This document shows positions 34,329-42,015 of a stretch of 64,000 nucleotides of DNA, piece after piece. Position numbers and translations under genes: made by a program. Numbering within the stretch: the stretch's first letter is position 1; each line of letters starts with the position of its first letter. Under the pieces are notes generated by a model that saw nothing but the letters and a program-made list of their open reading frames with translations, had not been told where the DNA came from and searched no databases. The DNA lies in assembly GCF_021735925.1 (NCBI RefSeq), contig NZ_WMEA01000008.1, forward strand, positions 69,373-133,372, written 5' to 3'. Source of the stretch: Loktanella sp. M215 (lineage in GTDB: Bacteria > Pseudomonadota > Alphaproteobacteria > Rhodobacterales > Rhodobacteraceae).

Positions 34329-35426
34329 TTATTCGACGCCCATGTCCTTGGCCCAGTTGTCGGCCACGGCGGTCTTGGCGGCGGCCTGTTCGTCCAGCGT
34401 CGGGAATACGGCCTTGGCGTAGTTATCCGCCGGCGGCAGCTTGTCCATCAGGTCCTGCGGGATCACGCCACGGTCGGCCATGTCGTTGAAACGGATCGGG
34501 TGGCAATAGCCCTTCAGCCACAGCGTCTGGCCTTCGTCGGAATAGATGTATTCCATCCAGAGCTTTGCCGCGTTCGGGTGCGGTGCGTAGGCGGAAATCG
34601 CCTGCACATAGACGCCCGCGACAACGGCGTCGGACGGCACTACGACCTCTATCGGCGGATTGCCGGCCAGCGTGTCGCGCATCGCCAACAGGTTGTAATC
34701 CCAGTCGAAGTAGAGCGGCGTGGTGCCCTGTGTCAGGTTCTGGGAATTGCCGTTGACGGGCACAAGGTTGCCGCTGTCCTTCAGGCCCTTGAAATAGCCG
34801 ATGCCGGCGTTCAACGCGTCGCCGCCTGCTGCGGTACCTTGTGCGATACCTGCGGCATAAACCGTCATCATGGTGCTGTTGCCGGTGCGCGGATCGCCAG
34901 GAATGGCGACGGCGTTGGCATAGGCGGCATCGGCCAGATCGGCAAAGCTGGTGGGGGCATCCGGGATGATGTCGCTGTTCACACCAAACGCCAGCACACC
35001 GTAATAGTCGCCATACCAGTATCCGTCAGCATCCTTGGCATCGTCGGGAATGCTGTCCCAGACCGAGACCTTGTAGGGCTGGATCAGGCCTTCGTCCTTG
35101 GCCGCGGGGCCGAAGGACAGGCCCACGTCGATCACGTCGGGCGCCTGCGGACCGGCGTTATCCTTGTTGGCCTTGATCGCTTCCAGCTCATCGCCGGAGC
35201 CTGCGTTCGGGTTCAGCTCGTTGACCTCGAGGCCATACTTGGCCTTGAAGCCGTCGATGACCTCGCCATAGCCGCACCAGTTGTGGGGCAGGGCGATGGT
35301 GGTCAGGGTGCCTTCGGCCTTGGCGGCGTCGATCAGCTCTTTCGTCGGTTCGGCGAACGCGGCCGTCATCGACAGGGCAGAGACGCTGGCGAGCAGCGGC
35401 AGGGCAAAGCGGGTGAGGGATGTCAT
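34329..35426 (-). CDS. periplasmic substrate-binding protein of ABC importer
   Basis: The 365-residue protein has a signal peptide MTSLTRFALPLLASVSALS...AAFAEPTKE. A PotD/FbpA/PhnS-type bilobal fold follows (EGTLTTIALPHNWCGYGEVIDGFKAKYG; PDVIDVGLSFGPAA; MWMEYIYSDEGQ-like C-terminal region). The start at 35426 is set by the signal peptide and a CCGGAGAT ribosome site. The ligand is not deducible. Location opposite a phosphatase with Pho-box-like sites, and the PHP gene in its operon, point to a phosphorus-containing organic compound rather than polyamine or iron. Confidence 0.87.
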   Translation of the reverse strand: MTSLTRFALPLLASVSALSMTAAFAEPTKELIDAAKAEGTLTTIALPHNWCGYGEVIDGFKAKYGLEVNELNPNAGSGDELEAIKANKDNAGPQAPDVIDVGLSFGPAAKDEGLIQPYKVSVWDSIPDDAKDADGYWYGDYYGVLAFGVNSDIIPDAPTSFADLADAAYANAVAIPGDPRTGNSTMMTVYAAGIAQGTAAGGDALNAGIGYFKGLKDSGNLVPVNGNSQNLTQGTTPLYFDWDYNLLAMRDTLAGNPPIEVVVPSDAVVAGVYVQAISAYAPHPNAAKLWMEYIYSDEGQTLWLKGYCHPIRFNDMADRGVIPQDLMDKLPPADNYAKAVFPTLDEQAAAKTAVADNWAKDMGVE

Positions 35427-35524
35427 CTTCGATCTCCGGATGGTGGGCACGGACGCCCCGGCAGGCGACAGGCCTGCGACGCGCAAGCTCTGCGCCCTGC
35501 GGGTAACGGGAAATTAACGTTTGC

Positions 35525-35542
35525 AAGACGAATTCGTGACAG
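35525..35542 (-). promoter_or_regulatory. weak Pho-box-like site facing the ABC operon
   Basis: Read on the minus strand it is CTGTCAC-GAAT-TCGTCTT. The first half fits the PhoB half-site, the second only in its GTC core. It lies about 100 bp before the binding-protein gene. Confidence 0.3.
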
Positions 35543-35576
35543 GCGGGGCAGCCGCTTCACAGGGCACCAAATTTCA

Positions 35577-35594
35577 CTGTCACGAGAGGTTCAC
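35577..35594 (+). promoter_or_regulatory. Pho-box-like site before the metallophosphoesterase
   Basis: CTGTCAC-GAGA-GGTTCAC has two 7-bp direct half-sites with 4-bp spacing, as in PhoB boxes (CTGTCAT-N4-CTGTCAT). The second half is degenerate but shared with the box before phoD. Confidence 0.5.
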
Positions 35595-35652
35595 AGGACG
35601 GGCCTAAGCGGCGGCAGCGGCCTTTGTGCCGCGCGGATAGGAGAATCTCGAT

Positions 35653-36680
35653 ATGAATACTGTTTCACGCCTTGCCGTCATACTTGCGGCCTGTGGCATC
35701 ATGCAGGCGACCGTCGCCAGCGCAGAGCCGTTTTCCATGGGTCTGTGGGGCGACATGCCCTATGCCAAAGCAAATGACGCGCCCGCCATTCCTGCGCTGA
35801 TCGCGGACATCAACGCCTCCGATATCGCGTTTTCAATGTATGACGGCGACATTAAGGACGGTTCGTCCGAATGCACCGACGCGATCTATACCGATGCCAT
35901 CGCAATGTTCGACAGCCTGACCGCCCCGGTCATCTATGTCCCCGGCGACAACGAATGGACCGACTGCCACCGCACGAACAACGGCGGCTGGGACAACATC
36001 GAGCGTCTGACGCATATTCGTCAGACCATGTTCGACACTGCAGATACCTTCGGTCAGACGAAGATGCCGGTCGATCATCAGGGGGCACCGGGCGAGAAAT
36101 TCGCCGAGAACACCCGCTACAGCCGCGATGGTGCGATGTTCGTGGGCCTGAACGTACCGGGATCGAACAACAACATGGTCGCCGACGACGACGCCTGCAC
36201 AAAGAAAAGCGCCCGCACGCCTGAACAATGCGCCGCTGACAATGCGGAGTATCAGGAGCGTGACGCGGCCAACATCGCCTGGCTGACTGATTCCTTCGCC
36301 AAGGCCAAGGAAGCCGGCGACAAGGGCATCATGATCGTCATTCAGGCCGACATGGGCTTTGACGTGCCAGAGACCGAGGATGACGACGAAAGCCGCATGC
36401 CGGGTAAGGAAGGCTATGCCGCCTTCCTCGATGCGTTAATGGCGCAGACCGAAGGCTATGACGGTCAGGTCGTTCTGGTGCACGGCGACACCCACTACTT
36501 CAAGATCGACAAGCCGCTGCCCGACGCCTTCCACACGCTGGCGAACCTCACGCGGGTGCAGACCTTCGGGTCGCCCAACGTCCACTGGATCCGGTCGACG
36601 TGGACGCCACGACGCGCGACGTCTTTACGTTCCGGCCGATGATTGTCGCCGCGAATGCGACGAAGTCGCTGTCGAACTGA
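35653..36680 (+). pseudogene. secreted metallophosphoesterase, frameshifted near the C-terminus
   Basis: A signal peptide (MNTVSRLAVILAACGIMQATVASAE) precedes a calcineurin-like phosphoesterase: GLWGDMPYAK, FSMYDGDIKDGSS, YVPGDNEWTDCH and VVLVHGDTHYFK supply the metal-binding Asp/Asn/His residues. After NVHWIR the current frame ends at 36642 with an Arg/Ser-rich tail. Adding one G at the GG of 36593-36594 restores VDVDATTRDVFTFRPMIVAA and a stop at 36678-36680, directly before a terminator. Only the last ~28 residues are affected, so activity may be reduced or lost. It is probably PhoB-controlled. Confidence 0.8.
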
Positions 36681-36685
36681 CGCCT

Positions 36686-36713
36686 GCCGGGTGTTGCGGC
36701 ACCCGGCGTTTTC
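36686..36713 (+). terminator. terminator after the metallophosphoesterase
   Basis: GCCGGGTG (36686-36693) pairs with CACCCGGC (36700-36707) and is followed by GTTTTC. Confidence 0.7.
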
Positions 36714-36847
36714 AAATGATGCGATGCGCCGGGCTTTGTCCCGGCGTATTGCGTTCAAACGGGCGCCAAACTGCCATTTGCAAAGAATGTATATACAAAC
36801 GATATATATTGTCGTAACAAATGACGTGCCCATCGACAGGATGTGAT

Positions 36848-37042
36848 GTGACCGACAAGAAGAAGACGAAGAAGAAGGACCTGAAGGACAGTCAGTTGAT
36901 CGTCAGGATCACGGCATCTGACAGGGATCGCTTCGTGTCATTATGCGATACGCTCGACACGAGTGCGGCGCGTGAAATACGCCGCTTCATTCGCGACTTT
37001 CTGCGCGATCACGACAATCAGCCTGACGGGCACGATACTTGA
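36848..37042 (+). CDS. small Arc/CopG-like ribbon-helix-helix protein
   Basis: From the GTG at 36848 (AGGA seven bases upstream) the 64-residue product has a very basic start (MTDKKKTKKKD). Then comes SQLIVRITASDRDRFVSLCDTLDTSAAREIRRFIRDF, which fits the ribbon-helix-helix pattern: a short strand then two helices. RHH dimers bind DNA, often as repressors. It is the first of three small basic-protein genes. A longer ATG start at 36821 is possible. Confidence 0.6.
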   Translation: MTDKKKTKKKDLKDSQLIVRITASDRDRFVSLCDTLDTSAAREIRRFIRDFLRDHDNQPDGHDT

Positions 37043-37060
37043 AATAATCGGAGATCTAAA

Positions 37061-37180
37061 ATGTCCAAGACATCAACCGTAAAATCGTTGGAAAAAGAAG
37101 TCAAAGCCCGGAAGGCCAAAGTGGCGCGTCAGGAAAAGAAACTGAAGGCCGCAAAGAAGGCGCTGAAGAAAGCCGCCTGA
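37061..37180 (+). CDS. 39-residue Lys/Ala-rich coiled-coil peptide
   Basis: The product, starting MSKTSTVKSLEKEVKARKAK and ending KALKKAA, is almost half Lys/Ala with heptad-like spacing and should form a basic helix. TCGGAGAT gives a good ribosome site. It lies 18 nt after the RHH gene and 84 nt before the HhH gene. No family is recognised. It resembles the tails of histone-H1-like proteins. Confidence 0.6.
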   Translation: MSKTSTVKSLEKEVKARKAKVARQEKKLKAAKKALKKAA

Positions 37181-37264
37181 ACTGGATGGTTGACGGCTGG
37201 GGGGCTGGCCTTCGGGGCCGGTCCCTCGTCGGATTTGACGCGTGACGCTCAAGGGATATTCAAG

Positions 37265-37801
37265 ATGACACCTCTCCAAAAGGTTGCCGGGATCGGTCGG
37301 ACACTGGCCACGGCACTCGCCAATCGCGGGATTGCCACCGCAGAACAGCTGGCGGCGGCATCGCCCGACATCTTGCTGGATATCCCGCGCCTTGGCGCAC
37401 TGCGGGCAGAGAAGCTTTTGACTGCGGCCCGGTCTGCTGTCAGCGGCGATACGGAACAGGGTCTGGCATCGCAAGACCCGGCCGAAGTTGAAGCCAGCGA
37501 TCCACCCGTGATGAAAGATGTGGGCAAATACAAGAAGACCCCACAGAAGGAATCTGGCAAGCCAGACAAGAAGGCGTCTGACAAAAAGTCGAAGGCCAAA
37601 GAGTCCAAGGCCACAAAGTCTGATGCCAAAAAGGCCGAGATAAAAAAGCCTAAGAAAAAGAAGTCCGAGGGCGATAAGTCGAAGAATAAGGTTGAGGCCA
37701 AGGCGACGAAGGCCCCATCGTCTAAAAAGGCGAAATCCACGGGGACGAAAAAAGAAGCCAAACTTTCAAAGGTCAAGACTTCTAAAGCGACGAAGAAGTG
37801 A
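37265..37801 (+). CDS. helix-hairpin-helix protein with histone-H1-like lysine-rich tail
   Basis: The 178-residue protein has one HhH-type unit pair at residues 1-60 (MTPLQKVAGIGRTLATALANRG; ILLDIPRLGALRAEKLL), a fold for sequence-independent DNA binding. About 100 residues of Lys/Ala/Ser repeats follow (KKASDKKSKAKESK; KKPKKKKS; SKVKTSKATKK), like eukaryotic H1 or bacterial Hc1 tails. This combination suggests a nucleoid-compacting or DNA-bridging protein. The ATG at 37265 is preferred since the HhH motif starts there. Upstream in-frame codons have no homology. Confidence 0.75.
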   Translation: MTPLQKVAGIGRTLATALANRGIATAEQLAAASPDILLDIPRLGALRAEKLLTAARSAVSGDTEQGLASQDPAEVEASDPPVMKDVGKYKKTPQKESGKPDKKASDKKSKAKESKATKSDAKKAEIKKPKKKKSEGDKSKNKVEAKATKAPSSKKAKSTGTKKEAKLSKVKTSKATKK

Positions 37802-37848
37802 CGCCTATGCGGCGGTGATCTAACTTGTGCGATTTGTCTTGCCGACAG

Positions 37849-37866
37849 CTGTCACGCAAGGTTCAT
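37849..37866 (+). promoter_or_regulatory. Pho-box-like site before phoD
   Basis: CTGTCAC-GCAA-GGTTCAT matches the site at 35577-35594 in 14 of 18 positions and sits about 85 bp before the phoD start. Confidence 0.55.
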
Positions 37867-37949
37867 GAAACCGTCGTGCCGCTAACAATCAACTGTTACC
37901 TGACGGTCCGACGATCCGTGATGAGCAATTCATCAACGGAGATTCCTGG

Positions 37950-39485
37950 ATGCCGCGCATTTCCTTTACCCGCCGACAGACCCTGATGGGCGGTGCCGCC
38001 CTTGGCGCATCACTTGCCATGCCGTCGCTGTCGCGCGCGCAGTCGCGCCCGCTGATCACCCATGGTGTCATGTCGGGCGACGTTGCCCACGACGGTGCCG
38101 TCATCTGGGGCCGCGCTGACCGCGAGGCCAAGATGCTGGTCGAATGGGCCACGACCGAAAGCATGACCGATGCGCGCGCCGTGCCCGGCTTGGCCGTCGG
38201 CACGCCCAGCGACTTTACCGGCAAGCTGGCACTGACCGGTTTGCCCAGCGATCAGGATATCTTTTACCGCGTAACGATGGCCGATCTGGCCGACGGCACG
38301 CTGTCCGACCCCGTCACCGGCACGTTCCGCACCGCACCTATGGGCAGCCGCGACGTCAGCTTTGTCTGGTCCGGCGACACGGCCGGGCAGGGCTGGGGCA
38401 TCGACGAGGATCGCGGCGGCATGACGACCTATGCCACCATGCTGGGTCATGCCCCCGACTTCTTTCTGCATTCCGGCGACACAGTTTATGCGGACGGCGT
38501 GGTTGAGGCAGAGGTGGCGCTTGCCGACGGGACGATGTGGAAGAACATCGTCACCCCGGCCAAGTCTAAGGTCGCCGAGACGCTAGACGAATTCCGCGGT
38601 CAGCACCTCTATAACTATATGGATAGCAACGTGCGGGTGTTTAACGCCGCCGTGCCGATGATCGCCCAGTGGGATGACCACGAGGTCACGAACAACTGGT
38701 ATCCCGACGAGGTACTGGCCAGCGACGACCGATACACCGTCAAATCCATGCAGCTTCTGTCATCCCGCGCCGCCCATGCGTTCCACGAGATGATGCCGAC
38801 GCGGCAAAACCTTGCCGAGCCCAACCGTGTCTATCGCCGCGTGTCCTACGGTCCGCTGCTGGATATCTTCCTGATCGACATGCGCACCTATCGTGGCGAC
38901 AACACCGCCAATACCGAGGCTGAGGGTGCTCCGTTTCTGGGTGCCGACCAGTTGGCGTGGCTCAAGCGCGAGATGGTGAATTCCACCGCGACATGGAAGG
39001 TCATCGCCGCGGACATGCCCATCGGGATGATGGTGCGCGATGGCGAAACCGCGATGGAGAACGGTGCCAACGGCGACGGCCCCGTGCTGGGCCGCGAAAA
39101 GGACATCGCCGCCGTGTTGTCGTTCATCAAGGCGGCACAGATCGCGAACACGGTCTGGCTTACGGCAGATGTTCACTACACCGCAGCGCATCACTATTCC
39201 CCCGACCGCGCCGTGTTTCAGGATTTTGAACCGTTCTGGGAATTCGTGTCCGGTCCGCTACACGCCGGCACCTTCGGCCCGAGCGAGTATGACAATACCT
39301 TTGGTCCCGAAGTCCGGTTCGCCAAACATCCTGACGCCGGTCAAGCAAACTTGCCGCCCAGCGACGGGATGCAGTTCTTTGGCAAAGTCGATATCGCGGC
39401 GGATACGGGCGTCATGACAGTGCGTCTGATGGACAGTGCCGATGTTGAACTGTGGTCCGTCGATCTGGAGCCGCAAACCGTCTGA
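37950..39485 (+). CDS. phoD: alkaline phosphatase PhoD
   Basis: The 511-residue enzyme is a calcium/iron-dependent phosphodiesterase/phosphomonoesterase. A twin-arginine signal (SFTRRQTLMGGAALGAS) predicts Tat export of the folded protein to the periplasm. PhoD motifs run in order: GVMSGDVAHDGAVIWGRA in the N-terminal beta domain, then FVWSGDTAGQGWG, DFFLHSGDTVYADG, MIAQWDDHEVTNNW and VWLTADVHYTAAH, which supply the metal and phosphate ligands. Length is normal. A Pho-box-like site lies upstream, and it is flanked by other phosphorus-scavenging genes. Confidence 0.95.
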   Translation: MPRISFTRRQTLMGGAALGASLAMPSLSRAQSRPLITHGVMSGDVAHDGAVIWGRADREAKMLVEWATTESMTDARAVPGLAVGTPSDFTGKLALTGLPSDQDIFYRVTMADLADGTLSDPVTGTFRTAPMGSRDVSFVWSGDTAGQGWGIDEDRGGMTTYATMLGHAPDFFLHSGDTVYADGVVEAEVALADGTMWKNIVTPAKSKVAETLDEFRGQHLYNYMDSNVRVFNAAVPMIAQWDDHEVTNNWYPDEVLASDDRYTVKSMQLLSSRAAHAFHEMMPTRQNLAEPNRVYRRVSYGPLLDIFLIDMRTYRGDNTANTEAEGAPFLGADQLAWLKREMVNSTATWKVIAADMPIGMMVRDGETAMENGANGDGPVLGREKDIAAVLSFIKAAQIANTVWLTADVHYTAAHHYSPDRAVFQDFEPFWEFVSGPLHAGTFGPSEYDNTFGPEVRFAKHPDAGQANLPPSDGMQFFGKVDIAADTGVMTVRLMDSADVELWSVDLEPQTV

Positions 39486-39498
39486 TCAATTACGATGC

Positions 39499-39523
39499 CC
39501 GGGCGGCCGTATGGGCCGCCCGG
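39499..39523. terminator. terminator-like hairpin after phoD
   Basis: CCGGGCGGCC (39499-39508) pairs perfectly with GGCCGCCCGG (39514-39523). It lies between the convergent phoD and the small gene at 39543. Confidence 0.6.
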
Positions 39524-39542
39524 TCGCTTACGACGTGATGTG

Positions 39543-39788
39543 TCAATGCCGGTTCGCGCCGTCGGACAGCTGACGTCCGCCGATAGGTGACCTTTGCTGC
39601 TCGCGCGCCAACCAGTCTGTCACGGAATTCAGGCTCGCGCCCTCGATCGTCGCATCGCAAAGACGCTGATCAAGCAGCGACAGCTTGCGGACCGGACGGG
39701 CCATGCGGTCGCCCGGATGCAGCTCCCATAACCAGATCACAGTGCCGCGTTCATCCGTTTCTGCGATGTAGCGCGATCGATTGTTCAT
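39543..39788 (-). CDS. small hypothetical protein
   Basis: This 81-residue polar protein (IAETDERGTVIWLWELHPGDR; KLSLLDQRLCDATIEGASLNSV) has balanced composition and a defined start. I recognise no family. It is convergent with phoD and divergent from the phnC fragment, with a Pho-box-like site 110 bp upstream on the other strand. Confidence 0.5.
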   Translation of the reverse strand: MNNRSRYIAETDERGTVIWLWELHPGDRMARPVRKLSLLDQRLCDATIEGASLNSVTDWLAREQQRSPIGGRQLSDGANRH

Positions 39789-39900
39789 GGCGAATCCCCC
39801 GATTTTGTCATCTGGACGTCACGGTAGGCCGGATTTGTACCGTTCCCAAGGGATTCGTAATTCTCTCGGCGGACGCGACTTGGATCACCAGCCGCCGCAT

Positions 39901-39918
39901 TTGTCACGGTCCCGTCAT
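39901..39918 (+). promoter_or_regulatory. Pho box before truncated phnC
   Basis: TTGTCAC-GGTC-CCGTCAT fits the PhoB consensus with one mismatch in the first half and one in the second, at correct 4-bp spacing, about 70 bp before the phnC start codon. It is the best Pho box in the window. Confidence 0.65.
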
Positions 39919-39986
39919 GATCATTAAACAAAACTGAATCCTGTAGTCCTTAAGTCTTCCCCCAATCGAAACGTCGGGGGACGTCC

Positions 39987-40095
39987 ATGCTGCAGGTCAA
40001 GACACTGACGAAACGCTTCGGCGACCACACTGCGGTGGACTCAATGTCGTTCAACGAGGCGGGCCCCTGCATGACAGGGATCATCGGTGCATCGG
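39987..40095 (+). pseudogene. phnC: phnC 5' fragment (phosphonate ABC ATPase)
   Basis: The start MLQVKTLTKRFGDHTAVDSM and the stretch GPCMTGIIGASG correspond to PhnC up to the beginning of Walker A. After GASG the sequence changes abruptly to frameless sequence that is the reverse complement of a truncated cbtA. Only about 35 codons of the ~270-codon gene remain. The upstream Pho box is intact and now drives nothing functional. Confidence 0.8.
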
Positions 40096-40170
40096 GTGAA
40101 CGAAGACAAGGTGAAGAACGCCGGCGGCCGCGCCAGCCAGCAGCACGGTCGTCAGAATGGGACGCAACAT
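40081..40170 (-). pseudogene. cbtA: cbtA 5' fragment (cobalt transporter subunit)
   Basis: The frame starts MLRPILTTVLLAGAAAGVLH, typical of the first membrane helix of CbtA, just 1 nt after the cbtB stop. It ends after about 29 codons where it runs into phnC-derived sequence. The remaining helices are missing. Confidence 0.7.
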
Positions 40171-40171
40171 G

Positions 40172-40336
40172 TCAGTGGCAGGAAAGGCCGGTCGCTTGGC
40201 GCACATCGTGCACCGCGTCGTGAATGGCACAGGCCGAGGCAAAGCCAACGGACGCGATCAAAGCTAGGCCGAACGCCAAGGCAATTAAGATTACGCGCGT
40301 GCCGCCTGCATCGCGCACCCTCGATTGAACAAGCAT
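40172..40336 (-). CDS. cbtB: CbtB-like cobalt transporter subunit
   Basis: The 54-residue protein has one membrane helix (VILIALAFGLALIASVGFA) and a His-rich end, AIHDAVHDVRQATGLSCH, matching the HxxxHDxRHxxxxPCH-type C-terminus of CbtB. With CbtA it forms a predicted cobalt importer under B12 control. GGAGGA lies upstream. A cobalamin riboswitch directly precedes it. With cbtA truncated next door, transport is probably lost. Confidence 0.75.
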   Translation of the reverse strand: MLVQSRVRDAGGTRVILIALAFGLALIASVGFASACAIHDAVHDVRQATGLSCH

Positions 40337-40387
40337 CGTCTTAGGTCATCCTCCTTGCCGTCACACCCGACGGTCGGTTTGCATTGT

Positions 40388-40585
40388 GCTTGGCAGGTCT
40401 CCTGGCTCGCAGGTCATAACGATCTGCCGGCCTTCCCCACATCATGGGATGTGAGTGGACAATTCGGCAGTCGCTCAACTCTTACAATTGCGGGGGCGGC
40501 TCTGGCATCGGATCTCCATACCGGATCGATCCTGACCAGATTCCCTGTTCGGTTCCTACACGTAGTGCGTCTGGAACACCAAGCA
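40388..40585 (-). ncRNA. cobalamin riboswitch
   Basis: Read on the minus strand, the segment has the order of conserved B12-riboswitch blocks. A 5' stem GTTCC...GGAAC (about 40580-40555) is followed by ACAGGGAATCTGGT. GCCGCCCCCGCAATTGTAA comes next (the GCxxCCCCCGCxACTGT block). GGGGAAGG follows, and the 3' block is GCGAGCCAGGAGACCTGCC (about 40411-40393). It lies 50-60 bp upstream of cbtB, where it would repress the cobalt transporter when adenosylcobalamin is plentiful. Confidence 0.9.
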
Positions 40586-40852
40586 GGATCACTAGACCGA
40601 GCCGGGCCCAAAAAGGCAATATCCGTTGCGCGGCACCGCTCCAGTTACAGACCAAGGTAGGGCGCGGGGGTCGCGCTCAACTGGTCACCTTTTCCAGACA
40701 CTGCAAGATCGGGCTATCGGTCCGATTGTCGCCTGCGCAGGACGAGACGCGATTGCATCAGCGCAAAACGCCGATGGTACCGTCCTAAGAACGCCCTAGA
40801 CCAAAAATGCGATGTGCTCTCCGAACAGCTAAATGACTGGAACAATTATCCG
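40586..40852. other. intergenic, no gene recognised
   Basis: This stretch holds the presumed promoter of the riboswitch transcript on the minus strand. No recognisable gene is present. Confidence 0.45.
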
Positions 40853-40965
40853 TTGTCCATCAGACGTGCGTTTAATGGACAAATGCCAAGTCAGTCCAAC
40901 AACGCCTCTACAACGGGTAACTGGACAACTTGATTTTTGGATGGGATTGCGGACAGATGGGTCTG
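40853..40965 (+). repeat. res-like repeat array before the resolvase gene
   Basis: TTGTCCAT (40853-40860) and ATGGACAA (40875-40882) form a perfect 8-bp inverted repeat spanning 30 bp, the size of a resolvase subsite. Further GTCCA, TGGACA and GCGGACAG cores follow before 40965. Position just upstream of the resolvase start fits a res site. Confidence 0.5.
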
Positions 40966-41006
40966 GCGGGGGCGGATCATAGCGCCTTCAAGCCCAAAGG
41001 ATTGTC

Positions 41007-41567
41007 ATGTCGCTCATTGGATACGCCCGGGTCTCGACCGCTGAACAAGATCTTGCCCTTCAGCTCGACACTTTGAATGCCGCCGGGGCTTCCCGCATCT
41101 TCGAGGACCGCGGTATCTCCGGTGCCAAGACTGAGCGACCGGGGCTTACCGCCGCACTTTCGTTTCTGCGAGAAGGCGACACAATGGTTGTCTGGAAACT
41201 TGATCGTCTGGGTCGGTCGATGACGCATCTGCTGCAAACCGTTGCAGAACTTGAAGGTCGCGGTGTTGGCTTCAAGTCGCTAACGGAAAATATTGACACC
41301 ACCACGCCGACCGGACGTCTCGTTTTTCACATCTTCGGGGCGCTTGGCCAGTTTGCGCGCGATCTGATCCGCGAAAGAACGAATGCTGGGCTAGCTGCCG
41401 CAGCTGCGAGAGGGCGCAAAGGTGGTAGGCCTATCGCAGTCACAACCGACAAAATTCTTCGCGCCCGGCAGCTCATGGCGTCAGGTCTAAACGTGCGCGA
41501 GGCGGCCGCACGAATTAGGATCAGTAAGTCCGCCCTTTATGCAGCCTTGAAAAACAGCGCGCCGTAA
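41007..41567 (+). CDS. serine recombinase, Tn3-resolvase/invertase type
   Basis: The 186-residue protein has catalytic Ser10 in LIGYARVSTAEQDLALQLD, then FEDRGISGAKTERPGL, MVVWKLDRLGRSMTHL and LIRERTNAGLAAAAARGRKGGRP, the canonical catalytic core and arm. A C-terminal helix-turn-helix (NVREAAARIRISKSALYAAL) completes it. It acts by cutting and rejoining paired res sites. The repeats upstream are candidates. No Tn3 transposase is in the window, so it is an orphan, possibly plasmid-derived. Confidence 0.93.
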   Translation: MSLIGYARVSTAEQDLALQLDTLNAAGASRIFEDRGISGAKTERPGLTAALSFLREGDTMVVWKLDRLGRSMTHLLQTVAELEGRGVGFKSLTENIDTTTPTGRLVFHIFGALGQFARDLIRERTNAGLAAAAARGRKGGRPIAVTTDKILRARQLMASGLNVREAAARIRISKSALYAALKNSAP

Positions 41568-41647
41568 ATTGTCTACGGCCACACAATGGGCGGGGCAGGG
41601 GAGGGTCACAACCAACCGCAATGTGTGTAAGTGCGACGCAGTAGGCA

Positions 41648-41672
41648 TTGACACTTAGTAACACATATGTCA
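41648..41672 (+). promoter_or_regulatory. promoter/operator of the toxin-antitoxin pair
   Basis: TTGACA (41648-41653) is a good -35 element. TGACA (41649-41653) and TGTCA (41668-41672) form an inverted repeat overlapping it. Such overlap is expected for autoregulation by the antitoxin complex. Confidence 0.45.
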
Positions 41673-41684
41673 CCATAAATTCTT

Positions 41685-42014
41685 ATGATCGAACTCGTTA
41701 TCTATGTCACCGAAGCGGGTAAGGTCCCATTCGCCGATTGGTTCGACCGGCTGGACACTACCGCCGCTCTTAAAGTTCGAACGGCACTGGCACGGATCGA
41801 AACTGGAAACCTAGGAGATGTGAAGCCTGTCGGAGAAGGCGTGTCGGAGCGGCGCATCACCTTTGGTCCAGGGTATCGGGTCTACTTCGGGCAAGACGGC
41901 GATAAGCTTGTGATCCTGCTGTGCGGCGGCACCAAGCGGCGCCAGGCACAAGACATCAAGCACGCGAAGGCCCATTGGGACGACTATAAATCCCGAAAGT
42001 CAAAAGGAGACTGA
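41685..42014 (+). CDS. RelE/HigB-type addiction toxin
   Basis: The 109-residue protein fits the phage Gp49-like/HigB toxin family: KVPFADWFDRLDTTAALKVRTALARIETGNLGDVKPV, then GVSERRITFGPGYRVYFG and LVILLCGGTKRRQAQDIKHA. These are the expected beta-sheet core and C-terminal helix of ribosome-dependent mRNA interferases. It is one nt upstream of the antitoxin gene, toxin first as in higBA. Confidence 0.88.
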   Translation: MIELVIYVTEAGKVPFADWFDRLDTTAALKVRTALARIETGNLGDVKPVGEGVSERRITFGPGYRVYFGQDGDKLVILLCGGTKRRQAQDIKHAKAHWDDYKSRKSKGD

Positions 42015-42015
42015 C

